Shown in pieces: positions 1 through 11,258 of a DNA stretch of 64,000 bases; position 1 is the first letter of the stretch, and the number at the start of each line of letters is the position of its first letter. The notes beneath the pieces are model-generated. The model was not told the origin of the DNA. It made no database searches and worked only from the letters and a program-made list of their open reading frames with translations. Position numbers and translations under genes: made by a program. Location: assembly GCA_002104905.1 (NCBI GenBank), contig MCFE01000222.1, forward strand, positions 59,402-123,401, read 5' to 3'. Source of the DNA: Basidiobolus meristosporus CBS 931.73. Its lineage: Eukaryota; Basidiobolomycota; Basidiobolomycetes; Basidiobolales; Basidiobolaceae.

Positions 1-233
1 ACTTGCAGGTTGGTTTTGTTTTTGATATCATCTTGGTTCTTGCTAGTGGGAGGGGTATCGCCAGTTTTGGGTGAACTGTTTCCTTTGGCGCTTTCCATAT
101 GCATTCTTTTGTTCTCCCCTTTGGGCAAACTCCCTCGCGCATATTATTTGTACCTATATCAACTAAAATCTCCTCTAATAAACTTTGAATGTATCCCATG
201 TCTTCCTCTATCCTTGTCCTGGTAATTGTTTAA

Positions 234-1268
234 TCACACTTCGGTCTCAGTGATGATCGGTGGATCATCATGAAACGGTTTCAGATGGGCTGGTGCTATG
301 TTGCTGATTGTCTTATTATTCAGGGTGATGGTGTACTTTGGTCCGTGGTCCGAACTGATAACGGTGCATGGGCCAATCCATCGGGGTGTAAATCGTGGGC
401 GGAACTTGAGGCCTGCAACGGTTTGGTCGTACCACACCTTATTGCCTGGTTTCCACTTTTGTCTCGTTAGTTTCTCATTTTTGGGTGGAGGGGGAAGGTG
501 CTTGTCAACATTTTCAAATACTTTTATGTATAGGTGGGCGATACGGTGTATCAACCTTTCTATATAGTTGTTATGTGTCGTCAGGGGGACACCTTCCATT
601 GTCAATCCAGCTTCCTCCCGCCACTTGGGTCTTTGTCCATATAGGATTTCATATGGGGAGAAACCCGTCGTTTTATTTGGTGTGGTGCGCATTGCTAGGA
701 GTGTCAGTGGGAGCAGCTCAGCCCATGATTGGGGAAGTTCCCAGTGAAGCTTCTCCAGTATGCGGCAACACGTCTGGTTCATCCTCTTGGTTAATCCGTT
801 AGTCTGGGGGTGATACGCGGCCGTGAAGACTTGTTTCACGCCCATCATTTTGCACAGGTGGGCCACGGTGTCGTTCAGGAAGGAACCACCATTGTTGGAC
901 AGGAGTATCTGAGGATATCCATGTCGGCAGATGAGGTGTTCTAGAATGAATCGGGCGGTTGTCTTCTGATCTTTATTGCGGATGGCTTGGGCTTCTACCC
1001 ACGTTAAGAAATAATTGGTAGCAATTATTATGTATCGTTCTCCTTTCTTCGTTTTCATAAAGAGGCCAACAAAGTTGATCCCTACTCGGTGGAAGGGCAG
1101 GTCAACCGGTATTGGTGCGGTTGTCCCTATCTTCTGACTCCGGTTGAATCTTTTGCAAGTGGTGCATCTTTGTAACGTATTTGTAACGTCGGTCATCATT
1201 TTTTGCCAATAAAACGTTTTTCTTAACATCTTATATGTCGTTAGGGGGTTAGCGTGTCCTAATGACAT
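234..1268 (-). pseudogene. gypsy pol: integrase
   Basis: The integrase that would insert cDNA into the genome. The N-terminal zinc-binding region (HMSLGH..., CTTC) is followed by the catalytic core and a C-terminal region of the kind seen in gypsy integrases (KPGNKVWYDQ, IGPCTVIS). All three catalytic acidic positions are altered: GIDF reads GINF, the SDNGG position reads SNNGG, and the expected Glu after HPQTNGLT is Lys. Each change fits a CpG to CpA transition. The same frame reaches upstream of the first ATG to 1568. Confidence 0.88.
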
Positions 1269-1589
1269 ATGTCTTTCTTGTATGATTTCTTCACGGGCTG
1301 CTAGTGGGGGTACCTCGGCTCTGGACTGTCCTTGGAGGAACCATAATTGATTTTCTTGTACTTCGTACTGACACCATTTCCTTGGAAATTCTCTCTTCTG
1401 TTTGTTTGTAACGACATGTTTGGGATACCTCCCTTTCTTTTTAAAGCAGATTACGTCCTCGTACTCATCACTGACACGTATTTGGCAAACGGGATAGCAA
1501 CTGAGGAAGTCTGCGTCCTGGTGTTTCTTGCCAGCGCGGTGAATTATTTCAAATTTGTATTGCTGTAGTCATAGGGCCCAACATGCTAG

Positions 1590-3452
1590 TCAGCCGGTAA
1601 AGTCTTTAGTTTTCATCAGCCAGACCAGTGCGCTGTGGTCCGTTACTATCGTGAATCGGCGACCATGTATGTATGTATGGAATTGTTTAATTGAATAAAC
1701 AACAGCCAGACATTCTATCTTGGTAACGGGGTAGTGGCGTTTGTGTTTGTTTAGCGAACGGCTCACGTAACCAATTGGGTGGAATTTGCCGGGTTGGTGG
1801 TATTGTCCCAGTATGGCGCCTATACCGGTGAGGCTTCCATCACAGTTAATAAAAAATCTTGCATCCCAATTGGGAAATTGTAACACTGGCGGTGACGTCA
1901 GGGAATGTTTCAGCTGATCAAATGCTCTCTTTTGAGGCTCCGACCATACAAAACACTGGCCCTTTTGCGCCAATTTGTATAGGGGGGCTGCTATTGTTGC
2001 GAAGTTTTTGACAAAGCGGCAATAGTAGCCGGCTAATCCTAGGAATTCCAACACTGCATTAATGTCCTTTGGTGCAGGTGCATTTTGAACGGCTTTCAGG
2101 AGTGACGTAGATGGGTATATTCCATCTGCCAAGATCTTGTGGCCCAGGAACAACAATTTTGTATACAGGAAATGGCACTTCTTGGGATGTAGTTTGAGTT
2201 GGTTCTCAAGGAGGGATGTCAGGATACATTGCACGTTGTGTATATGTTCTTCTACATTGGGGGAATATATCGTGATGTTGTCCAGATACACAAGGGCGTA
2301 TTCCCATCGTAGATTTCCTAGCACCTTGTCGATCATCCTTTGGAATGTAGCGGGGGCATTGCACAAGCCAAAGGGTAGTCGGTTCCATTCATATAATCCA
2401 AACAATGTTATAAAAGCGGTTTTGGGTTGATCTTCCGGGGCTACTTCTACTTGCCAATACCCGGAGATTAAGTCAAGAGAGCTAAAATATTTAGCTCCGA
2501 TTAATCTGTCCAAGAGGTCGTCTATTTGCGGTAGCAGATACACGTCCTTCCGGGTGACGGTGTTCAATTTCCGGTAGTCGATGCAAAAGCGTTGCTTTCC
2601 GTCTTTCTTCGGGACTATCACTACGGGGGAGGCCCATGGAGACTGGCTCTCTGTAATGATGTCGTCTTTTAATAAAGTTTCAATCGTCTCTTTGATATAG
2701 TCTGTGTCAATTTTCGAATTCCTATAGGCTTTTTGCTTGATGGGGTATTTGTTGGCGAGGTGGATTTGGTGATATACCCCAGGTATATGACCAATTACTT
2801 GGTTCTTAGAGAATACTTGGGCAAGAGGACGTATTCCTTCTAGGAATTTGTCTCGTAACGTAGGCGGTAGACCGGGGTCCACATCTAGTTTGGGGAGTTC
2901 TTCTTCTGGTTCTTTGTTTGGAGGTGGTCCTTGGTCGTTTCCGTTGACTTCCTCTAAGTTTAACAATGGCACTCCTCTAGGCAATGTCACCGTGTGTTGC
3001 CCGTTGTTAACCACTAAGCATTTCAGGCTTTGCGTTTCAAATTTCGGTGGTATCCATACTTTAGGGATTGAGATTCCTTCCAGTTGCTTGGATGCTTTCG
3101 CTGCGGTTATCATTCTTCCGCTCGTTGAATAAGCTATTGGTGTTTCTAATGAGATCACTGTCTCACTGGCGGGTGGTATTTTTATCACCTTTTGTGTGAT
3201 GATCGGAGGCTGCGACGGTTTCACCTCTTTGATCGTCACACTGTTGCTATGCGCCTTGCTCTCATCGGTGATATGAATCAGTGGGATACTCTCGGTATCC
3301 CACCTGAGTTCAGATGCACTGTAAAGTATATCCATCTTATGTTGGATAAACCAACTCTCGCCAATGAGTAAGTCGTTGGCTGCGACGGGTAGGACCACGA
3401 CATCTTGGCGTATTATCAAGTTGCCTAGCCAAATGGGGCAATTAGGCACCAC
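1590..3452 (-). pseudogene. gypsy pol: reverse transcriptase and RNase H
   Basis: A 620-residue open stretch carrying the reverse transcriptase ([27 protein letters not shown]) and RNase H (FINCDGSLTGIGAILG, TDHSALVWLM) domains that copy element RNA into DNA. The catalytic box reads YLDN instead of YxDD. The change is GAC to AAC in a CpG context, while the second gypsy copy at 5725 still has YLDD. The frame ends in a TGA at 1590-1592 and a second in-frame TGA lies at 1569-1571; the frame then stays open into integrase. Confidence 0.9.
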
Positions 3453-3491
3453 ACCTACCGTTGTATCCAGTTGGTCATTTGCTAGCCGTAC

Positions 3492-4010
3492 TCAAATGGT
3501 GTTGTTGGGGACTATATTTAGTTTTAGACATTTTGCTAATGACTCTGACATGATCAACATAGAGGATCCTGTGTCAATAAGGGCAAGAATCTCCTTATTC
3601 TCTATACGTACCTTTAAGTATGTACCTTTATTCGGTTTTTGCAGGACCGTCTGGTTGACATGGAGGGTTGTTATCTCCTTCAATCCCTCTATCAGTTCCT
3701 TGACTAGAGCCGGGGCCAGTCCCAGTAAATTGGTTATTGGGAGGGTTGCCTTGGTTTGCTCTAGTACCTTCATTATGGGGAATAGGCCATGGGAAGACGT
3801 GTTAGTGTTCTTTGTTTGCTTTAACACTTCTTCCCAAGGTTCATTCCGTACTTCTTCACCTAATTCCGCGCTCTTTCCTTTTGACGGAACCTCTACTACA
3901 GGTTCCTTCGCCTCCTCTCTAGAAGCATCATGTTGACGCTTCTTCTTCCGCACTTTGATTGTCCTGACCAGAGGGCTTAGATTGACTGAGTCCCGTTGGC
4001 CTCCTGGCAA
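3492..4010 (-). pseudogene. gypsy pol: aspartic protease segment
   Basis: The protease domain that would cleave the Gag-Pol precursor. The active-site motif ALIDTGSSMLIM is present with its Asp-Thr-Gly, preceded by a charged linker. The frame ends at a TGA (3492-3494) but continues in the same frame into the reverse transcriptase segment, so this is one broken polyprotein and not a separate gene. It is displaced one frame relative to gag. Confidence 0.8.
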
Positions 4011-4849
4011 GGGACTCTGTCTTTTGACGCCTTCTTCTCTTTTGTGTCCGGTACGGCTTCTCTTCCGTACCGTTTTTCACATTCATGGGCCCGGTGACCT
4101 ACTTCTCCACACACATAACACGGATACTGTTGTTGCGGTCGTTCCATCTGTTGGGTCAGGACTTGAACCTGGGCCTTTAGATCTACAACAGCTTCCCAGA
4201 GTTTATCACCTTCTTTGGGGACTTCTTGGACATTGTTGATTGAGAGTTCTTGGACCTTTCGCCGTAATTCCTCTAACTCACGGTCTTTTGGGGAGGCGAT
4301 TTTTCCTTTCTTACGGGGGATCCCTGTCCTTCGATCATTTGTATCACTATAGGGTAGCCCCCATAGCAAGATGACCCCTCGTACTCGTTTGACCAACTCT
4401 TGCAATGTTTTACATCCCTGTTGTTCTTCGGACGCCCTACGTCTTATTTCGTCATCTAAGCCCATGATGTAATACCTCATGAGCTGTTGTTTGGCGATTT
4501 TGTCCTTCGGGAGACATCAAACTCGTTGGAGAAACAGTTCAGTGTAGGCTTCATAGCTTTCACTGCTTTTCTTCCGCAAGGACAGTAGAAGGGCTTTGTA
4601 GTGGTATCCTTTGGCATATAGAAAGCGTGTCTTGTAGGCTTCTTCTAGTGCATCCCAGTTGTCTTTGACTGCGTCTTCCAACCCATAATGCCATTGCCAT
4701 GCTGACCCTTCCATATGTCTTGCGAACTCTCTTACTTTCTTATCGTTGTCCCATCCTGCATCAACCGCAACTCTCTCAAACTTATCAAACCACTCAAGGG
4801 CTTTCTCTCTCTTTCCCTTGTATGTTTTTAGTTTGATTGTAGTAGTCAT
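3977..4849 (-). pseudogene. gypsy gag (capsid plus zinc knuckle), one internal TGA
   Basis: The structural protein of the gypsy particle. The N-terminal part (4849-4517) has the retrotransposon gag pattern with EWFDKFERVA, AWQWHYGL and YEAYTELFLQRV. The C-terminal part (4480-3977) ends with a CCHC zinc knuckle, CYVCGEVGHRAHEC, that would bind the RNA genome. The two halves are in the same frame and are split by a single TGA at 4517-4519. The base context suggests a decayed CGA arginine codon. The 3' end overlaps the start of the pol frame. Confidence 0.85.
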
Positions 4850-4890
4850 TACCTCACTTGTGCTTATTTCCGCAGAGACGGCACCAAATA

Positions 4891-5278
4891 TGTGGGTTAT
4901 TACTGACTGTACTTGGTGAGTGGGAGAGCTTGTAGGTCAAGTCAGTACCACTTGGTTCAGAATAGCTTCCAATAGAAGGTAGCAAGGTAATAAAGACTTC
5001 TGTTTATTTCGTCCAAATCTCGTTGTTCTTCCTGGTTCAATTGGGTAGATATATATATCACTTGGGGGGGGCTTAGACAATAGACAATGTGTTATAAAAT
5101 AGGGGTGTGAACACCTTCCTGTTATGGTAAGTGTTCTAACTAGATAAGGGCAGGGATAGGAGGGGAGGACGTGTGGGGGAATCATAGGGAGGGTACTGGA
5201 GGACTTCGGGTAGGACTCTGGAGGGAACTCTTGGGAGAACTCTTGGGCGAAGAGTGGGTACTACATTGAGTACTCACA
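4891..5278 (-). repeat. 5' LTR of the minus-strand gypsy element
   Basis: The block begins TGTGGGTTATTAC and ends GAGTACTCACA on the plus strand, giving the inverted TG..CA termini of an LTR. It is followed internally (plus 4874-4888) by a primer-binding-like TGGTGCCGTCTCTGC on the minus strand. Part of the same sequence recurs in opposite orientation at 10570-10710, which supports its identity as a repeated LTR. Plus 4991-4996 holds AATAAA within the LTR. Confidence 0.75.
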
Positions 5279-6655
5279 TACCCCATCAAGCAAAAAGCCT
5301 ATAGGAACTTGAAAATTGACATGGACTATATCAAAGAGACAATTGAAACTTTATTGAAAGATAACATAATTACAGAGAGCCAGTCTCTGTGGGCCTCCCC
5401 CAATAGTCCCAAAGAAAGACAGAAAGCAACACTTTTGTATCAACTACCAAAATTGAATGCTGTCACCTGGAAGGACATGTATCCACTACCGCAAATAGAC
5501 AACCTGTTGGACAGATTAATTGGAGCCAAATATTTTAGCTCTCTTGACTTGATCTCTGGGTATTGGCAAGTAGAAGTAGCCCCGGAAGATTGACCCAAAA
5601 CCGCTTTTATAACATTGTTTGGATTGTACAAATGGAACCAACTACCCTTTGGCTTGTGCAATGCCCCTACTACGTTCCAAAGGATGATCAACAAGGTGCT
5701 AGGAAATCTACAATGGGAATGCACTCTTGTGTATCTGGATGACATCACAATATATTCCCCAAGGTAGAAGAATATATACACAACATGCAACGTATCCTGA
5801 CTGCCCTCCTCAAGAGCCAACTCAAACTACATCCCAAGAAGTGCCATTTCCTGTATAAAAAATTGTTGTTCCTGGGCCACAAGATCTTGGCAGATGGAAT
5901 ATACCCATCTACTTCACTCCTGAAAGCCGTTCAAGATACACCTGCACCAAAGGATATTAATGCAGTGTTGGGATTCCTAGGATCAGCCGGCTACTATTGC
6001 CACTTTGTCAAAAACTTTGCAACAATAGCAGCCCCCCTATATGAATTGATGCAAAAAGGCCAGTATTTTGTATGGTTGGAACCTCAAAAGAGAGCATTCA
6101 ATCAGCTGAAACATTCTCTACGTCACTGCCAGTGTTACATTTTTCCAATTGGGATACAAGATTTTTTATTAACTGTGATGGAAGTCTCACCGGTATAGGC
6201 GCTGTACTGGGACAATACCACCAACCCGGCAAATTCCACCCAAATGGTTACGTGAGCTGTTTGTTAAACAAACACAAATGTCACTACCCTGTTACCAAGA
6301 TCGAATGTCTGGCTGTTGTTTATTCAATTAAACAATTCCATACATACATACATGGTTGCCAATTCACAATAGTAACAGACCACAGCTCACTGGTCTGGCG
6401 GATGAAACTAAAGACTTTACCAGTCAACTAGCACATTGGGCCCTCTGACTACAAGAATACAACTTCAAAATGACTCATTGCGCTGGCAAGAAACACCAAG
6501 ATGCAGACTTCCTCAGTTGCTATGCCATTTGCCAAGTACATGTCAGCAATGACTACAAAGACATAATCTGCTTTATAAAAAGAGGGCAGTATCCCAAACA
6601 CGTTGTTACAAACAAGCAGAAGAGAGACTTTTGAAAGAAATGGTGTCAGTACAAA
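5279..6655 (+). pseudogene. second gypsy copy, RT/RNase H fragment
   Basis: A plus-strand relative of the decayed gypsy element, starting abruptly inside reverse transcriptase right next to the LTR of the first element. Recognisable pieces are the RT N-terminal part (5309-5593, TGA at 5591-5593), the YLDD box near 5725, the RNase H segment (FINCDGSLTGIGAVLG) and the RNase H-integrase linker. At least two frameshifts and stops break it. The copy is interrupted at 6655 by the Harbinger transposon and resumes at 10073. Confidence 0.85.
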
Positions 6656-6883
6656 AGACTTGTTCCGTTGGATAGTGCCACATAGTGCCAGCCTGTTTAT
6701 GGTGCTGGATTGATCTGGCACCCTACGGCACCATCTGGCACTATAATTTCTACCATGATGCCAGTGGTATGATACAGTTACTGGTAATTTTACTCAATCT
6801 TACTTATGTTGCTCAGAATAGTGCTTTTCTTGCTTTATTTACTCTTCATAATGCTCTAGACACATTTCTCTCAGTGGATGTCT

Positions 6884-7723
6884 TCATGTATGAACATACT
6901 GTGCATTAATAAGTATCTTAACTATTTTACCTATTCTGCTGTTTTCTCCTATATATGACTTTCCTCTGTATTTACCTGCCAATATGCTGAATCTCTTCAG
7001 ATATCCAAATGTGTGCTCTACCCTCACTCTGAAATGACTAAATATCTCATTGTAGAGCTTCTGCTTCCTGCTAAGCACACCATTTCTTGGCTTCCTATAA
7101 GCTGTAATACATCCTAATCTCTGACAATCCTCTCCTATATAGGCTAAGTCTGCCATACATTTCTCCCCTCTACTGAATGCAGGATGATTCTCTACCCAGA
7201 GTGCTTTGTCATGGCTACTTCCAGCAAATGGCCCACTAAACCAGATGATGTTACCCTCAATGTCAGACAGTGCTTGAAACTTCCCACAGTGTGCCTTGTA
7301 CTTGCCAGAATAAAAGTGTCTCTGCCCTCTAGAAGGTCTGTTAATCCTCACTGGGAAGGTATCCAAAATACTCCTGATATGGAACCTGTTGCTGAACACT
7401 CTGGGATATGGAAGTCTATTGGAGCTTCTGAGCCTAGTATTCCAAGCTTGCTCTAAGTCATTCATACCCTCTGCAAGGTGGTTCTCCATTGCTTTCAGCT
7501 GGGAATGAAAGCTTCTAGGACTTTTGTTGCCATGGATGGTGGGATGAAACCTTGTAGGGCAATAGTTCTTGTAATAGCAGAGAAGCTTAACAAGGGATCT
7601 CTTTGAGTAGATTGGGGTTGATGGTCCACAGTACTTGGAATAGATCTCCTCTAGTGGGTCAAAAGGAAATCTAGTGGTAGTGATGGGATTGATGAGGAAA
7701 GACCATGCAGTTGAGTAAGTCAT
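6884..7723 (-). CDS. Harbinger DDE transposase (HARBI1-like nuclease)
   Basis: A 279-residue protein of the DDE_4/HARBI1 nuclease family, which cuts and rejoins transposon ends. The catalytic triad is visible as Asp in SILDTFPVRI (about residue 121), Asp in MADLAYIGEDC (about 192) and Glu in RVEHTFGYLKRF (about 236). GSSHDKALW and YRKPRNGVLS are other family landmarks. The frame is uninterrupted, so the protein may be intact. It is somewhat short for the family, and an N-terminal exon cannot be excluded. It lies wholly inside the TIR-bounded element and diverges from the plus-strand frame at 8316. Confidence 0.85.
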   Translation of the reverse strand: MTYSTAWSFLINPITTTRFPFDPLEEIYSKYCGPSTPIYSKRSLVKLLCYYKNYCPTRFHPTIHGNKSPRSFHSQLKAMENHLAEGMNDLEQAWNTRLRSSNRLPYPRVFSNRFHIRSILDTFPVRINRPSRGQRHFYSGKYKAHCGKFQALSDIEGNIIWFSGPFAGSSHDKALWVENHPAFSRGEKCMADLAYIGEDCQRLGCITAYRKPRNGVLSRKQKLYNEIFSHFRVRVEHTFGYLKRFSILAGKYRGKSYIGENSRIGKIVKILINAQYVHT

Positions 7724-8315
7724 ATTAAAATTGGTGGATGATTGTATGGAGGCGGTTTGAATTGATTTGGCATGATCTGCGTTATATATCTGATTTTTAA
7801 TACATTATGGTTAAATCTCCATCAATTGCCATGTATCTCATCATTATGTTGCAAAAATCATCCGCAAACAATGCCTTGGTACTTTTATTGATGCTTTAAT
7901 CATAGGTCTATAATCAAATAGGAAATCTGCAATTGATGTGATCTGATCTGTGTCAACGCAATCCAAGATGCATCATGCATAATATATGGAAAATTCAACA
8001 ATCACATTAGTTTTCATATATATTTCATATAAGATCAGGTTGATGCCAATATACTGCTGTATAAGTATCCTAGTCCGTTGCTATGGTCCCCATACCAAGC
8101 CTCAACTCATCTTTAGTACAACCCAGACAAAACCCATCCCCCAGCTCACAAGCGCGGTCCGGACCGGAAAAGTCAATGTTGGATCCTTTGAGTTCTTGCC
8201 AAATAATATTAGTATGGCCCAAGTGTCTATGATGAGCCTTCATACAGATATTTGGGCACTACTGATTAATCTAGCAGAACTAAATACCTCAGAGAGTTGA
8301 CAAAGATGGAAGAAT

Positions 8316-8708
8316 TTGAGTAGAAAGCTGTGGCATGAGTTCTACATCAAGATGCCAGCCAATGTATGTAAAAAGATATATAACAAGACAAGTATTGAAA
8401 TCAAGAATGAGCTGAGAGTGAGGGGATTTGACAAAGAAGCTGCGCAGGAACAATTTTGCGCGCAATTTGCACAGTACGGGCCAGACGTGTCCATTAGTGC
8501 CTCAACTTTGGGAACCAAAGAGATTTTGAATGAGTTTTTGCCTCAAATGACTAATATACTACGTGATATATTAGTAGAGCTAAGTGGCTTCTCAGAGCAA
8601 TATACACAGGACTCATCCAGGCAACAGCTCCAAAGTATCAGCCAGAGGGTAAGTGAATACCTTGAGGAATCAGATGGTGAGCTTCAGGAGGAAGAATACA
8701 GACCGTAA
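8316..8708 (+). CDS. Harbinger accessory protein candidate, unrecognised
   Basis: A 130-residue open frame inside the Harbinger element, divergent from the transposase. It is rich in charged residues with a helical look (LWHEFYIKMPANVCKKIYNK, EFLPQMTNILRDILVEL) and an acidic tail (EESDGELQEEEYRP). PIF/Harbinger elements usually encode a second Myb/SANT-like DNA-binding protein, and the position fits that role. I do not recognise a clear Myb repeat, so the assignment is by context only. Upstream exons are possible. Confidence 0.45.
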   Translation: MSRKLWHEFYIKMPANVCKKIYNKTSIEIKNELRVRGFDKEAAQEQFCAQFAQYGPDVSISASTLGTKEILNEFLPQMTNILRDILVELSGFSEQYTQDSSRQQLQSISQRVSEYLEESDGELQEEEYRP

Positions 8709-10072
8709 GCAACATTGTCCAGATCATGCCAGCACCCCTTGCTGGATTCCCTGCCATCTCTTGCAACCACAGCACGCCGGTGCACGTCTGTCCAGACCAT
8801 GCCAACACCCTTCACCAGAACGCCCCGCATTGAGTCAACACGTGTTGGGTCAACGCAAGTGCTTCAGAGCAAAACTACAAGAACTTGCCAAGCTGCTCAT
8901 TTAGTCACAAGTCCATTGGAGCGGACCAAGTCACATCAACATGCAGCATCACATTGAACTCAGCCAAGGGCCATCTCAATGCGTCAAGGCGCACCTGCAT
9001 GTGCCATTTTGCCTGACCATCAGCAAGTTACTTCTGATGAACTGACTGATGATGACCAACATGAAGTGCCTCAACCACCGGAGCCCTTAGCAAGTAAAAG
9101 AACGCGTCAGCACGTGGCACTACAGGCCGGTTCAGGTGGTTCAGTTGGAGCAATTCAGCGCGGCTAAGCTGCAGCATTGCACTCATCAACTAGGAGGCAA
9201 AATACTGACTACAAATACACAAGTAGCCAAGATGATAGTCAGCCAGGAAGTAGTATAGGTGTGCAAAGTGAGTCACTACCAAATGCTTCAGTAGTAATCC
9301 CTGTGAGAAAAAAACCCAGGAGAAGATGATGCAATTGCTGTGAATTGCTCACATACGTAATGATCCCAACAACCCATTTTTTTTGCAATCCAAATTAAGC
9401 CATTGCAAATCAGTGATCATCAAATTTTTGATATAAATAATATCAAGGTTGTCTCACATTTGAGACAGGACCCCTATAAATAAACACCCTGCATATATAT
9501 ACGTCATCTGTAATACCAGTGCAGCTATTGGATCTGTTTTGCACCTACACAATTGCTTGCGTGCTAGCTATGACACCTTGTCCAATCACTAGGATCAGGG
9601 ATTTACTTGCTCAATGGGCAAAATGAGATATTTGATGGCAAATCAGGTAGCTTTTTCAGTAGTCAATGAGCCAATTGGAGGCTGCCACCTTCAGGATAAT
9701 TTTGGACCAATTAACCACTGAGATACCGTCCAATTGGAGTTAGGGTAACCAAAATGGTAAGTATCAGTGTGGTTTATAGTGTAATACACACTTATTTCCA
9801 TTTACATTAAAGAAATATATCCAAATACCGGATTTTACCTGCCATAATGGCGGTATCCAATTGCGCATGTGATGCAAACATTACAAGTTGGCGTGATCAT
9901 CCGTGCCAACCTAATTGTGTCAGATTGTGCCATAGTGTGCAAGATTGTCCCGCATAGTGCAAAATTGTTCAAGAACAATCCTGCTTTCTGGTAGCTATAA
10001 TATTGCGCCTGATTGTTCTTTACAACTGCGGATTGCGCCACACGCCCTGGCACAGTATGATGGAACAAGTCT

Positions 10073-10571
10073 AAAGTACAAGAAAACCAATTATGGTTCC
10101 TCCAAGGACAGTTCAGAGTTGAGGTACCCCCGGTAACTGCCCACAAAGAAATCATACAAGAAAGACATATGTCATTGGGACACGCTAACCTTCTAACAAC
10201 ATACAAGATGTTAAGAAAGATGTTTTATTGGAAAAAAATGATGTCCAACGTTGTGAATACGCTACAAAGATGCTCCACCTGCAAAAGATTTAACCGGAGT
10301 CAAAAGATAGGGACAACTGCACCAATACCGCTTGACCTACCTTTCCATTGGGTAGGGATTGACTTTGTTGGGCCCTTTATGAAAACAAAGAAAGGAGAAC
10401 AATACATAATAATTGCTATCATTTACTTCTCAAAGTGGGTAGAAGCTCAAGCTGTCCAAAATAAAGACCAGAAGACAACCGCCTAATTCATTCTAGAACA
10501 CCTCATCTGCTGGTATGGATATCCTCAGATACTCCTGTCCAACAATGGTGGCTCTTTCCTGAACAACACAG
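10073..10571 (+). pseudogene. second gypsy copy, integrase N-terminal fragment
   Basis: Continuation of the gypsy copy split by the Harbinger element. It encodes the zinc-binding part (HMSLGHANLLTTYKM, CSTCKRFN) and the start of the catalytic core with an intact first Asp (VGIDFVGPFM), then a stop (TAA at 10484-10486) and a SNNGG box with the second Asp changed to Asn. At about 10571 it jumps into LTR sequence, so the second half of integrase and the U3 part of the LTR are deleted. Confidence 0.85.
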
Positions 10572-10710
10572 GGGACAAGAGGATTTGGACAAAATAAACA
10601 TAAGTCTTTATTACCTTGCTACCTTCTGTTGGAAGCTTCTCTGAACCAAGTGGCACTGACTTGACCTACAAGCTCTCCCACTCACCAAGTACAGTCAGTA
10701 ATAACTCACA
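10570..10710 (+). repeat. gypsy 3' LTR remnant
   Basis: The reverse complement matches plus 4891-5030 of the intact gypsy LTR, ending ATAACTCACA at 10710. It is the terminal part of the 3' LTR of the second gypsy copy, after an internal deletion. Immediately to its right the sequence is copia gag, showing that this gypsy copy sits in a copia remnant. Confidence 0.8.
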
Positions 10711-11254
10711 CTGGACTCTAGGGCTGATACAAGGCCCTGAAACTTGTCTATCAGGCTATTCAGGATTGTAATTATCACATCCGCATCAGTAGTTAGTATG
10801 CCCACAGATTCCATTTCAATTACCAGCAGGGTAATTCTGTTAATTAGATTTTTCATTTCTTCTCCTGGCTGCATCTTTGTGGTAAATAATTTTGGTCTCA
10901 GATACATCTTCTTGGCAGCTGAACATGACTGGTAGGTGTCTTCCAATGCTTTCCAGGCATTCTTTGCTGTTTTTGCTCTTGAACATTGAATCAGCAATTT
11001 GTCTTTAACATTAAGGCAAATGCAGTTAAAGGCACTTGGTTCTTTCTTCTGGTACTTTAAGGCTTCCTCTCCCAAGTTTGTAGGAGGGCATTCTTCTCCT
11101 GTGACAATATCCCAAAGGCCTCTTTCTTGTAGCAGCATCTTCATCTTGACCTTCCACACTTGGTAGTTAGATCCATCCAAATATTTTCAGCAGAGGGAAA
11201 AGTTCCAGTAATAGCAGTAGTACACATTGCAGAGAGTGACAGCTTGGGGCTCAT
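10711..11254 (-). pseudogene. copia gag remnant
   Basis: On the minus strand from an ATG at 11252-11254 (inside a primer-binding-site-like GGCTATGAGCC) it encodes the first half of copia Gag, close to the intact element at 12068: NYQVWKVKMKMLLQERGLWD and KDKLLIQCSRAKTAKNAWKA. A small indel near 11185 shifts the frame (SAENIWMDL versus SAEKLDGSN in the intact copy). It is cut at 10711 by the gypsy copy. Confidence 0.85.
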
Positions 11255-11258
11255 AGCC

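Larger units (their letters stand above)
1..5278 (-). mobile_element. Ty3/gypsy LTR retrotransposon, decayed, 3' end beyond the window
   Basis: On the minus strand, gag, protease, reverse transcriptase/RNase H and integrase follow in gypsy order from a 388-bp LTR at 4891-5278 down to the left edge. gag (4849-3977) carries one in-frame TGA. pol (4010-234) lies in a different frame overlapping the end of gag by 34 bp, which implies programmed frameshifting, and it stays in a single frame broken only by TGA codons at 3492-3494, 1590-1592 and 1569-1571. The 3' LTR is not in the window. A minus-strand open frame beginning with ATG near 199 runs off the left edge after integrase and is not recognised. 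The right LTR end abuts the interior of a second gypsy copy, as if this element had inserted into it. Several catalytic residues are changed, so the copy is dead. Confidence 0.9.
6656..10072. mobile_element. PIF/Harbinger-type DNA transposon
   Basis: A 3417-bp element bounded by inverted AGACTTGTTCC / GGAACAAGTCT termini and a 3-bp AAA duplication (6653-6655 and 10073-10075). The empty site is evident because the flanking gypsy sequence joins cleanly (GTCAGTAC then AAA then GTACAAG) when compared with the first gypsy copy near 1363. The TIRs continue imperfectly, with GTGCCA at similar spacing. Both subterminal regions (6670-6760 and 9895-10060) are rich in a repeated TAGTGCC/TTGTGCC motif, possible transposase-binding sites. 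It carries a DDE transposase on the minus strand and a second open frame on the plus strand, the two-gene layout typical of this superfamily. About 1.4 kb on the right (8709-10072) holds only short open frames that I cannot support. Confidence 0.88.

Noticed and set aside
10-225. Plus-strand hydrophobic 71-codon frame at the left edge, possible envelope or membrane protein
   Set aside because: It is opposite the gypsy 3' internal region and has no family signal; hydrophobicity arises from T-rich antisense sequence.
6884-10072. Harbinger region as two independent host genes
   Set aside because: Both frames lie inside matched TIRs with a target duplication and the flanking gypsy sequence is continuous without them.
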